Assembly (NCBI RefSeq): GCF_050624435.1
Contig: NC_134535.1
Span: 72,598,494-72,662,493 of the forward strand
DNA length: 64,000 bases
DNA from: Tenrec ecaudatus
Lineage: Eukaryota > Chordata > Mammalia > Afrosoricida > Tenrecidae
Direction of reading: 5' to 3'
A program made the position numbers and the translations under genes. The notes beneath the pieces were generated by a model. It did not search any database. It saw only the letters and a program-made list of their open reading frames with translations, and had not been told where the DNA came from. This document shows positions 55,330-64,000 of the stretch, piece by piece (position 1 is the stretch's first letter; each line of letters starts with the position of its first letter).

Positions 55330-56275
55330 CCGTATATACTCGAATATAAGCCGACCCGTTTGTAAGCCAAGGTAGCTAATTATTACCTGGGAAACCAGAA
55401 GAACTGATTGACTCAAGTATAAGCCTAGGGTGGAAAATGCAGAAGCTACTGGTGAGTTTCAATAATCAAAACAAATGAAAATAAAATTGCTAAAAATTGA
55501 GACATCAGTGGGGTAATGTATTTAAATATTTATTTTAAATAAAAACATAAATAAAAGGAGAAGTCGTTTAACATTAGTAAACCAGCACAGTAATAAGGTA
55601 TCAATATTGATACCTTAAGAGTACTATTCCCTGAGCTCAATCAGCAACCAAGCTAAAATGTAAAGAGTTAAAATCCTTCAAAACTGGATTCCTCACCATC
55701 ATCCATATCCCAATGCAGAGCTTCAGCTGGTGTGAGGTCATCATAGACGCTGTCCTCACTGAGATCGCCATCATCACCATCACTGCTGTCATTTTCATAC
55801 AAAGCACAGTCTTCACTGCCATCCATAGTATTACTAATACTACATTCCTGGAAGACACGTCGCACCATGTCTTCTGGAATGTCTCCCCATGCATCTCGAA
55901 CCCACTTTGCTATTAACTCTATGTCAGGCTTCATGAGATTTCCTCCTTTTGTTAGTCGGGCTTGACCAGATGACATCCATTCATGCCACATCCTTCACAC
56001 ATGGTCTTTAAAAGGCTTATTCAAAGGTACATGTCATAGGATGGCTCTGATTGGTTAGATGTGAGTAAGCAAACATTCAAAGCCCTGCAGTGTCAGTGGG
56101 GCTTTGAATGAACAGCGGAGAAACAGCAATCATCACCCGGAGATAACGGACGCTGACCCATTACCTGGAGATGTTACACCTTGCTGGGATACCACTGACC
56201 CGTGCACAAGCTGAACCCCAGTTTTTCAGCACATTTTTATGCTGAAAACCTTGGCTTATACATGAGTATATACGG
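55330..56275 (-). mobile_element. pogo/Tigger-like DNA transposon, internally deleted, with TIRs and TA duplication
   Basis: A 946-bp element bounded by TA (55328-55329) and TA (56276-56277). Its ends are inverted repeats: 'ccgtatatactc', three unmatched bases, 'tataagcc' at each end (20 of 23 match). It interrupts an old L1 3'UTR. On the minus strand the right end comes first, followed by a leader and then a transposase C-terminal piece. TA duplication and the transposase piece fit the pogo branch of Tc1/mariner. Confidence 0.78.
55668..55991 (-). pseudogene. Transposase C-terminal fragment (pogo/Tigger-like)
   Basis: A 107-residue open frame with no internal stop. Residues about 24-55 (IELIAKWVRDAWGDIPEDMV and VFQECSISNTMDGSED) look like the C-terminal segment after the DDE domain in pogo/Tigger/jerky-type transposases, followed by a very acidic stretch (NDSSDGDDGDLSEDSVYDD). 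The catalytic domain and DNA-binding domain are absent, so the copy is non-autonomous. Alternatively it could be a short protein of another DDE family; I base the call on pattern memory. Confidence 0.6.
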
Positions 56276-56600
56276 TATTTCAATTTTTAATATTTCTGCT
56301 TTATCTTTGGAATTTTTCTGTTTCATTTTGTCATTGTTGTTTGCTTCCTGTCTGTTTGTATTGTTTTCTGTATATGAAATTCAGTTTATGTAAACCTATA
56401 GAGACAATAAGTTGATTACTAATTACCTAGGGGGATGTCAGGGGGTGTTGGGGGTAAGCGGGAGCTCACAATTAGTGTGAGAATGACAAAGATGCTCTGA
56501 AGTAGATTGTGGCAATGACTGCATAACCTTTCTTAATGTGCTTGAACTATTACATGGTACAAAATGTGAATTGCAAGCCAATAAAACTATTTTAAAAAAA
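56276..56600 (+). mobile_element. Older L1 family 3'UTR, right part, with 3' end
   Basis: Resumes after the pogo insertion: 'tgtatatgaaattcagttta' (56370), 'tgaagtagattgtggcaatg' (56498), 'tgtgcttgaactattacatgg' region (56538-56558) and the end 'gcaagccaataaaactatttt' region (56575-56595) plus A's. Confidence 0.7.
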
Positions 56601-56734
56601 GAATAATCCTGGCACTAACATGTCTCCCCCTCCATGATCAGACAGGTGTGGAGTCCCAGGGACTGTCACTCAGAGGTGCACCCCTTCACTTCCTCCAGAG
56701 AGTAGGGTTTCCCCTGCAGTGGTTCCATCAGCTG

Positions 56735-56812
56735 CCATTTATGGGACAATCACTCTGTAGGAGGTCTGGTGGATGGAACATTATATATGTTATCAAATTT
56801 GATCCTCAAGAA
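56735..56812 (+). mobile_element. MIR, left part (split by L1)
   Basis: 'catttatgggacaatcactc' (56735), 'tgtaggaggtctggtgg' and 'ttatatatgttatcaaattt' / 'gatcctcaag' follow the MIR consensus and stop at the L1 target site. Confidence 0.7.
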
Positions 56813-58380
56813 GGTCAAGGGAGATGGAGGAAAGAGCTAGGAGTCAAAGGGCATTCATGGAGGTCTAGACAAAGACATGTACATGCAAATATATATAGGA
56901 GGATGGGGAAATAGATCTATGTGTCTATATTTATAGGTCAAGTATTAAGGTGGCGGAAGGACCTTGGGCCTCTACTCAAACACTCCCTCAATGCATGAAT
57001 ACCTTCTTTTATTAAATTGGAACTCTATGATGCTCACTCTCCCAACACAACGGCTGGAGCCAAAGTGGGTGAACAAGTAAATGTGGTGAAGAAAGCTGAT
57101 GGTGCCCGGCTATCAAAAGAGATAGTGACTGGGGTCTTAAAGGCTTGAAGATAAACAAGCGGCCATCTAGCTCAGAAGCAACAAAGTCCACATGGAAGAA
57201 CACACCAGCCTGTGTGATCGAGTGGTCCCAAAGGGATCAGTTACCAGGCATCAAAGAACAAAAAATCATATCATTGACTGCACACCTACATGATAGGATC
57301 GCTGAAGACAAATGGGTGCATAAGCAAATGTGGTGAAGAAAGCTGATGGTACCCGGCTATCAAAAGAGATAGTGTCTGGGGTCTTAAAGGCTTGAAGGTG
57401 AACAAGCGGCCATCTCGCTCAGAAGCAAATAAGCCCACATGGAAGAAGCACACCGGCCAGTGCGATCACGAGGTGCCCAAGGGACCAGGTATAAGCCATC
57501 ATGCAAAAAAAAAAGGTATAAGTGTGTGTATGTATGTGTATATATGTGTATATGTATATATGTATGTGTATATATGTATATATATATATCATATTAAATG
57601 AAGGGGGAAGTGCAGAGTGGAGACCCAAGGCCCAAGTGTCGACCAATGGAGATCCCCTCATAGAGGGGTTTAGGAGAGGAGATGGGTTAATTAGGGTGTG
57701 AGGTAGTATCGATGAAGAACACAGCTTTCCCCCAGATCCTGGATGCTTCCTCCCCCCAACTACCATGATCCGAATTCTACCTTGCAGGGCTGGATAGGAC
57801 AGAGGCTGTACACTGGTACATATGAGGGTTGGAGGTACAGGGAATCCAGGGTGGATGATACCTTCAGGACCAAGGGTGTGAGGGACGATGCTGGGAGAGT
57901 GGAGGGTGAGTGGGTTGGAAAGGGGGAACGGATTACAAGGATCCACATGTGACCTCTTCCCTGGGAGAGGGACAGCAGAGAAGGGGGGAAGGGAGACTCC
58001 GGATAGGGCAAGATATGACAAAATAACGAGGTATAAATTACCAAGGGCATATGAGGGAGGGGGGAATGGGGAGGGAGGGGGGAAAAAAAAAAGAGGACCT
58101 GATGCAAGGGGCTTAAGTGGAGAGCAAATGCCTTGAGAATGATTGGGGCAGGGAATGTATGGATGTGCTTTATACAATTGATGTATGTATATGTATGGAT
58201 TGTGGTAAGAGTTGTTTGAGTCCCTAATAAAATGTAAAAGAAGAAAAGAGAAAAAAATGATTAGGGCAAAGACTGTACAGATGGCTTTATACAATTGATG
58301 TATGTATATGTATGAACTGTGAAAAGAATTGTATCAGCCCCAATAAATTGTTAAAATAAAAAAAATTGATCCTCAAAAAA
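56795..58380 (+). mobile_element. Young L1 3'UTR copy inserted in MIR, with TSDs
   Basis: A 1.55-kb 3'UTR copy from 'ggtcaagggagatgg' (56813) to the A-rich end at about 58361. Duplication: 56795-56812 (aaatttgatcctcaagaa) and 58362-58379 (aaaattgatcctcaaaaa), 16 of 18. It contains the 3'UTR in its tandem-duplicated form (57030-57510), a (TGTA)n microsatellite (about 57525-57590) and a repeated terminal segment (58136-58230 and 58253-58345). The minus strand carries a featureless 291-codon open frame over the pyrimidine-rich part, which is not a gene. Confidence 0.88.
57030..57510 (+). repeat. Tandem duplication within L1 3'UTR
   Basis: 'aatgtggtgaagaaagctga' occurs at 57080 and again at about 57327; each is followed by 'tatcaaaagagatagtg', 'ggggtcttaaaggcttgaag', 'aacaagcggccatct' and an 'agaa..cacacc.gcc' block. 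Units are about 240 bp. The joint ('atatcattgactgcacac') resembles the start of the copy at 12.0 kb. Confidence 0.88.
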
Positions 58381-58505
58381 TTGCCAAAAGCAGATTTTAC
58401 TTTCCTTATTCTATAGATGAGGCACCAGAGAGCCAAAGAGGTAAATTACTCAAAGTCATATACCTGGTAAGTCATTGAGCAGGTAGTGAAGCTTTTGGTC
58501 TTTCT
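58381..58505 (+). mobile_element. MIR, right part
   Basis: 'ttccttattctatagatgag' (58402), 'gccaaagaggtaaattactc' (58432) and 'aaagtcatatacctggtaag' are the MIR core and 3' half, continuing 56735-56812 across the L1. Confidence 0.8.
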
Positions 58506-58559
58506 TTGGCGAACATTTTAAATTATAGTACTGCTTGGCTTCCTCAGTATATTCCATTA

Positions 58560-59025
58560 TTATGATAGTTGTTGTCCTCACGTTGGACTCAACTCATGGA
58601 AACCTGATGCCTCATAGAAGAAAATCGGCAGGTCCTGGCCCGTCTTCATGATCATTGGTATGCTGGAGTTCATTGTTATGCCTCTTGTATCCATCCATCT
58701 CATCGAAAGTTTCCCTACTTTTCATTGGCTTTTTCTTTATCAAACACGATGCCTTTTTCTAAATAATTGATCTTTCTTGATGACCTTTTCATAATAAAAA
58801 AGTACAAGTGTCATCATCCTTGCTTCTGGGAAACATTTTGGTTGTATTTTTTTCCAAAATTATTGGTTTCATTCCTTGGGCAGCCCACACTATATTCAAG
58901 ATCCTTTACCAACATCATAGTTTGAAGGTATCCGTTTTTCTTTGGTCTTATTTTTCCATAATCCACCTTTCACTCACATGTGAGGTGATCGAATAGACCA
59001 TAGCTTGGATCTGTCTCATTTCTTT
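58560..59025 (-). mobile_element. RTE LINE 3' end, antisense
   Basis: 'gatagttgttgtcctcacg' terminus (58566), 'tgttatgcctcttgtatcc' region, 'tgtcatcatccttgcttctgg' (58809-58829), 'atattcaagatcctttacc' (58891) and 'tcacatgtgaggtgatcga' (58974). Collinear with 17484-18000. Confidence 0.7.
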
Positions 59026-59054
59026 GCTTTTGAAAAATCTGTAGACTTTTTTTG

Positions 59055-59140
59055 TACTACCATCAAGTCAATTCTGCCTCATGACAACCCCCTGACGTGT
59101 TTCCAGGGCTGTAACGCTTTCTGGGAGCAGATGTGTTACT
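59055..59140 (-). mobile_element. AfroSINE fragment
   Basis: 'accatcaagtcaattctgcc' (59061), 'tcatgacaaccccctgac' and 'ccagggctgtaacgctttc' (59103), ending in 'gggagcagatgtg'. Confidence 0.75.
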
Positions 59141-59690
59141 ACAGGTAGACTAGAGAAACAAATTCATAGACACACTCATATGTGTATAAGAAAGAGGTTT
59201 ATTTAATTTAATATTGAGAAAACATCCCAACCCAGTCCAGATCAAATCCATAAGTCTGATATTAGCTTCTATGTCCAATACCAATCTATAAAGTCCACTT
59301 CAGACTAATACACATGCAATGAGGCTGACTGCAGAAAGATCACAGGCCAGTGGGTTGGAAATATTGGGGATACAGTGGCATTTTAAGCACCTCAGTGCTG
59401 GCAGGGGTCGCCATGTGTTCCTTCATCTCTGAAACTCTCACTGCCTCAGGGTAGCTTCATGTGGCTTCTTCTCAGAGATGTCTCACAGGGACTGAGTCAA
59501 GAGATAGAGTGCCTCTGACTCCAAGGAGGAAATAGCAGAGTTGCCAGAATCCTCAGGAGAAGGTTATGCCCACAATGAGGCATCATTGGCTATAATAACC
59601 TGATTGACAGCCTAGACTCCACTTCTTCCCACTTAATCTTCTCAAGTCCCAAACGGACACCAGATTATTTAGCTACCACATATAGTAGTT
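59141..59690 (-). mobile_element. Afrotherian-type interspersed repeat of uncertain class
   Basis: A roughly 550-bp block beginning 'ctacaggtagactagagaaac' (59145-59165) and ending 'agctaccac' (59671). It contains 'aaaacatcccaacccagtcc' and 'atcaaatccataagtctgat'. I remember this pattern as dispersed in afrotherian DNA but cannot place it as LTR or DNA transposon; the strand is a guess. Confidence 0.4.
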
Positions 59691-60559
59691 GGAAATAGTA
59701 AGAATGCAGGCGAATCGAGGGCAGCAGCAAAATATCCAACATCTAAGGTGTTGGGGGAGTGCAGATAATGGAGTGTCTAATGAAGGGACTCAGCTTACAG
59801 TGAATAAGGACTGTGGGGTAGACAGAGAGTTGTCATTGGACAACATTACACATTCCACTAATATTATGCAATGGGTTTAAGTTAAATGGAAAGTTCTATT
59901 TATAAAATAAAGCAATTCATACAAAAATATATTTAGAAATCCATATAAGCGTTAACAGAAGAAATAGCATAATTTTAGAGGGTATAAATTACCAGAATAA
60001 CATCAAGCCTCAATGCTTCAAAGAAGCAAATGTCTTCAGATTTTCTCATTTCCAACTTAAACATTTGTTTCCCTAGAACATATGTCCTATAAATAATCTA
60101 ACACCCAATATAAAATCTGGCAGGAAATATAGCCCATTAAATTTCTACCATTGTGCTTTCTTTATCTGTCATATGTTTTAATGTGATTTTATTAACTGTG
60201 ATAATTGCTCCTTTACTGCCAATGATAGTATGAGATTGTTAACAATCAACTTCCAAGATAATTGTTTTTATGTGTTCCACCTCCCTCAGTACTCAGAACT
60301 GTATGTGTGTCTCTAGAGTTAAAGAGGGTTGTGTTTCTTGAACTTGAGTCAATTTGGTCTCCTTTCCAGGTGGTACTCTAAGGACTAAGCCAACATTTTC
60401 CTCCAAGTTTCCAATATTTAACTTAACCCCTAGAGGATAACACCTTTCTCTATAATTGTTATATGAATTTAATGTAACGATAGATGTGTACTTTCTGCTC
60501 TACTATCTGCTTATAATAATTGATAGCTGGTGATGTTATAACAGCAGTTATTATGTGAA
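59691..60559. other. Unassigned AT-rich interval
   Basis: No recognised feature. Confidence 0.4.
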
Positions 60560-61195
60560 CAATAGGGGGTTGGAATGAAGACAAAAAGCCCATCTGTAGA
60601 CAATTGGACATCCTTTCACAGAAGGTTCCCAAGGAAGGGGACAAGCCGGCCAGTGTGCAGGGTAGCACTAATGAAACACACAACATTCCTCTAGTTCTTT
60701 ATGCTTCCTCTCTCACCCTACCCCCACTATCATGACCCCAGTTTTATCTTACAAATATACCTAGACCAGAGCATGTACACTGCTATAGATGAGAGCTCTC
60801 TACACACAGAATCCAGAAGGGTTAAACCCTTCAGGACCAATATTGAGAGTAGTGATACCATGAGGGCAGGGGCAAGGTGAGGGGAGAAGTGGAGAAAGGG
60901 GAACTGATCACAATGATCGACATACAACCCCCCCAACCCCTCCCAGGGAGATGAACAACAGAAGGGTGGGTAAAGGAAGACAGGGGATGGTATAAAATTG
61001 GAAAATAAAAATAATTTACAAATTATCAAGGGTTCACGAGGGTGGGTGGGTAGGGGAGGGAGGGGGGAGAAGAGGAGCTGAGACCGATGGCTTAAGTAGA
61101 AAATGATTTGGAAACGATGATGGCAACATATGTACAAATGTGCTTGATACAATTGATGTATAGATTGTGATAAGAGCTGTAAGAGTTCCTATCAA
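60560..61195 (+). mobile_element. Young L1 3'UTR copy
   Basis: From 'tagggggttggaatgaag' (60563) through 'agagcatgtacactgctatag' (60767-60787) and 'gaggggaaaaa'-type G-rich stretch to 'gtgataagagctgtaagag' (61168). The canonical 'aataaaatg' is degraded to 'atcaaaagtat'. 5' truncated to about 0.63 kb. Confidence 0.82.
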
Positions 61196-61649
61196 AAGTA
61201 TCTCTTTTTACAAAGTAGACAATGAAGAGCCCTTCCCATATGTTATTTTGATTAAAACAAGTTATCATTTTTTTCAAGATTTCTTTTGTGTTGTTTGTGA
61301 GAGAGGGTGTTCATCTCTGGCCTATGTGAATGCAGAAAGGAATGTCTCAGGTTGTCACCACTTAGTGGACCCCGATCCGAGATCTCTCAACTCACTCTTC
61401 TAGGTTCCATGTTCACCCTTCTCCTGGTGGTGGCCTACAGACCTTTGCTCTGCAAGAGGAGAATGTTCTGATCAGCCAAGATGAACCTCTGTGGCTCATC
61501 TTGTTTTTTTTTCTCATTATAATTCTGGTTTGCAAAGAAAAAAAGAAAAAGAAAGAAAGCTGCATAACATGCCCTATGAAAATTCTAATTCAAGAGTTTA
61601 TTATTTTTTCCTACTCATTCTTTTAAAATATCTTTAAATGATACAAAAC
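61196..61649. other. Unassigned interval
   Basis: No repeat family recognised. Confidence 0.35.
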
Positions 61650-61850
61650 AGTGAAGTGTTCATGTCCTTATTGAAAGGCTGGAGGTTCAAATCTACCCAG
61701 AGGGGCCTTGGAAGAAAGACCTAGCAATCTACTCCTGAAAGGTCACAGGTGTTAAAAACCACATGGAGCCTAGTTCTGTTCTGTTCTGACATATGTGGGG
61801 TTGCCATGAGTAGGAAAAACCAACAGTTGACTTAGATTTTGTTTTTATTC
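61650..61850 (+). mobile_element. AfroSINE
   Basis: 'ggctggaggttcaaatctac' (61678), 'ccttggaagaaagacctagc' (61707), 'acatggagcctagttctg' (61762) and tail 'ggggttgccatgagtagg' (61797). Confidence 0.8.
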
Positions 61851-62019
61851 AATGGATTCTCCATTGGGCAGGGCAAAAATCAGCACTTGAACTGCTTGTC
61901 CAGGAAGAAAGTACCTCAGATAAAATTAATAGTATGCTTTGAAATGCTTTTCTGAAAACTTTTTCAAAAATAAATTGAGGACTATCCATAAATGAAAAGT
62001 ACTCAAGATTCCATCCAGA

Positions 62020-62105
62020 CCTACTGGCTCTCGATAATGATCTCTGACAGGTTGCTTTCTCTCTTGGAACCTCAGTTTCCTTTCGTCAATGAATGAGTCC
62101 ATTCA
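62020..62105 (+). mobile_element. MIR fragment
   Basis: 'gacctactggctctcgataa' and 'cttggaacctcagtttcc' with 'tttcgtcaatgaatgagtcc' match the late MIR core 'cctcagtttcctcatctg'. Short. Confidence 0.45.
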
Positions 62106-62184
62106 AGCCAAAATAAAGGGGATTGCATATGACCAGGAAACTACATTGATTTTATCTTCCAGATCAAGATAGTTCTGTGCCATC

Positions 62185-62358
62185 CCCAAAACCAAGCATG
62201 CTGCCTTTGAGTTGATTCCCACTCAGAGCAAACATATAGGATGTCTTTATGGATGCAGACCACCTCATCACTTGCCCATGGAGTGCTGGGGGCTTCAAAC
62301 CGCTAACCTTCAGTTAACAACCTAGTACTTAACCACTGTGCCATCCTGTCTCCTTATT
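62185..62358 (-). mobile_element. AfroSINE, nearly complete
   Basis: 'ctttgagttgattcccactc' (62205), 'ggatgtctttatggatgc', 'cttcaaaccgctaaccttc' (62293) and head 'cttaaccactgtgccatcc' (62329). Confidence 0.85.
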
Positions 62359-62796
62359 CAGTGACAGACAAAATAGTATTTCTAAATGGCCTCTCATCAC
62401 CCAAAATGCACACTAGTTGTAAGGATTATCTTTTTAAGCAAGCTGAAGTGTGGTTTAGGTTGGTGTTGGTAATGACAGACAGATTTTCATAGATGTTGAA
62501 CTTTTGCGTGCGTGGTTAACCAGCATCCATTGCAATTGAAACTGTTTCCCAAGCCTTTTCTTCTCATCCAGTGTAGACATGGTAATTAAGCTTCTAGGAA
62601 GAGATTCTTTTTAGCCGCAATACATAATTTCTTTTGTTAGAAAATTTGTGGTTTTACTTTTTAGCTTAGGCATCTGGATATTTAGGGAGGAGGAAAATAG
62701 AACTTTGTTCTCCAGATTGTTGCGTAGACTTCATTGTTATTAAGCCTTAGAAATCTATGAAAATGTTGGGGAAGTGTCTTGGGTTCATTAAAAAAA

Positions 62797-62990
62797 CAAC
62801 AACAACCAGTTTCCATAGAGTTGATTCCAATTCATGGCACCCCCCCCGTGTATCAGAGGGGTGCTGCACTCCATAGGGTATGTGTCTGTCTGTGTCTGTC
62901 TGTTTCCATCTCACACACAGAAATTCTATGCCTGAGCTCCCAGGTAGCCGTGAAACTGCAAGGAGTGAGGCACAAGCCCACAGCCACTCT
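62797..62990 (-). mobile_element. AfroSINE tail and body, interrupted by (TG/TC)n
   Basis: 'ccagtttccatagagttgat' (62807), 'tccaattcatggcaccccc' (62827) and 'gtgctgcactccatagggta' are an antisense tail; 'gtctgtctgtgtctgtctg' (62885) follows. The remainder is uncertain. Confidence 0.65.
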
Positions 62991-63939
62991 GCAGATCCCA
63001 CCTTCATCTGTGATCAAGGACGAACACAGGAGACACTTATGCATTGTTGACCATATGAAAGATATTATTATTATTATTTATAAAAAGTGCACAGTAAAAA
63101 ATAACAGCATATTCTCAAACAGGAAATGCTTACCTTCCCCCAAAGTATCCCTGTCCATTCTTAAGTAGCTGCGCAGGCACGCAATGGTGCAGGTTAGATG
63201 CGGTATTCATGCCACTGCTGCCTCCAACGACCACCACACTCCCTGAGGCGCCTGTTCTTCTACTGGAACCACTGGGCTTTGTCTCGCTGGTGAGAAGATG
63301 CCCTTAGTGTCTGATGCCAGACCCTTGTACATTGTTGCCACAGGCTCCCATCACACCACCGCAGCTTGGGGGGCGCGGGGGAGCTATCTTCAGACCATGT
63401 GACCTGGGTCCCTGCTGTCCATATGAGGGAGCTGTGCAACCCTTGACCAGGGCACACTCAGGCCTTTATAGTAAGCATTACAACTATTTTAGCTGTCAGC
63501 AAGCTGTCTGCTCTGAGACACTCAACCCTTGTGTGGGTCACAAGCCCTCTGCTGTCATCCCTTACTGTCTCAACCAATCTTCAGTGTCACAGCTGTCCTA
63601 GGTCCAGAAGGTTCTCTGCACAAGGACTGCATCTAATGGGTTTCTGGCTCCCGGCTCATTTTGATGTTAATGAATACCGTTTTACCATTGTGGCGTTAGC
63701 CTTTATATAAGCCTACTCCTTGCCAATATCATAGCATGGTCATCCTGCCTGGACCATTCACGGGCCAATCTCCTGGGTAGAACAAAAATCCCCCAATTTG
63801 CCTAACAGAGTAGTACCTTCAAAGTCAATCATTTTGTGAGAGTTACAAAATGTATAGGAATTATATAAAATCAATCCATTGGAATATATTTTTCAACAGC
63901 TGACTTTTTGGGAAATAGATAACCAAGCTTCTCTTCCAA
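62991..63939. other. Unassigned interval, GC-richer than surroundings
   Basis: 63150-63650 has more C and G than most of the window, with weakly biased frames on both strands (95 and 65 codons). I recognise no exon, promoter or repeat. Confidence 0.35.
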
Positions 63940-64000
63940 GGCACATCTGGGTTTGATTCAAATCTCCAGCTTTTTGGTTAGCCACTGAATGCACTGTTTG
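63940..64000 (-). mobile_element. AfroSINE head, cut by window end
   Basis: 'gggtttgattcaaatctcc' (63949), 'agctttttggttagccactg' (63968) and 'aatgcactgtttg' are the antisense tRNA-like head of the SINE, running off the window. Confidence 0.7.

Noticed and set aside
57419-58294. A 291-codon minus-strand open frame, the longest in the window.
   Set aside because: It lies entirely across antisense L1 3'UTR, including microsatellite; similar antisense frames appear in other 3'UTR copies (for example 23923-24303, 60730-61152). Composition bias, not a gene.
62779-63601. Overlapping open frames in a GC-richer stretch as a possible CpG-island promoter or exon.
   Set aside because: CpG pairs are not obviously enriched, part of it is SINE, and no splice-bounded coding segment is recognisable.

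Overview
The window reads as intergenic or intronic DNA from an afrotherian mammal. I find no intact host protein-coding gene, no tRNA or rRNA gene, no CRISPR array and no bacterial-style operon. Assignment to Afrotheria rests on three dispersed families recognised from memory: AfroSINEs (tRNA-like head, body, and a tail reading roughly 'gtcgctatgagtcagaa..gactc..atggca'), a BovB-like RTE LINE with the same tail followed by 'cacctaacaacaa', and a young L1 with a very long, G-rich 3'UTR ending 'aataaaatgattt'. A tenrec such as Echinops is my best guess; the species is inference.

Layout. 1-4.2 kb: an inverted L1 3'UTR copy, an AfroSINE, a scrambled L1 3'UTR copy and an LTR-like block. 4.2-10 kb: mostly unplaced sequence, then an LTR-like block and two RTE copies. 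10-13.9 kb: old and young L1 fragments. 13.9-15.7 kb: a mariner inside an RTE. 16-16.4 kb: an old L1M tail. 17-20.2 kb: RTE pieces carrying an 18-bp minisatellite, a full-length U1 snRNA retropseudogene and a second mariner. 20.2-27.1 kb: an RTE split by a twin-primed L1. 27-33 kb: SINEs, a near-perfect palindrome, L2, L1, and an RTE 5'UTR expanded into a 25-unit 20-bp minisatellite. 33-46 kb: the least repeated part, with scattered SINEs, L1 3'UTRs, L2 and a short interstitial telomere tract at 39.0 kb. 46-64 kb: more L1 3'UTR copies (one inside an AfroSINE, one inside a MIR), a pogo-like DNA transposon inside an old L1 3'UTR, and more SINEs.

How the parts relate. The window is best read as a stratigraphy. 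MIR, L2 and L1M are oldest; RTE, old L1 and AfroSINEs follow; mariner, pogo, the young L1 and the U1 copy cut into them. Four insertions can be checked by rejoining the host repeat across imperfect target-site duplications, and a fifth by TA duplications. LINE reverse transcriptases (RTE and L1) are the likely machinery for the SINEs and the U1 copy. Every open reading frame of note is either a decayed transposon gene or a by-product of tandem repetition. Repeat identifications rely on remembered consensus sequences, so boundaries are approximate (about +/-20 bp or worse for old copies).
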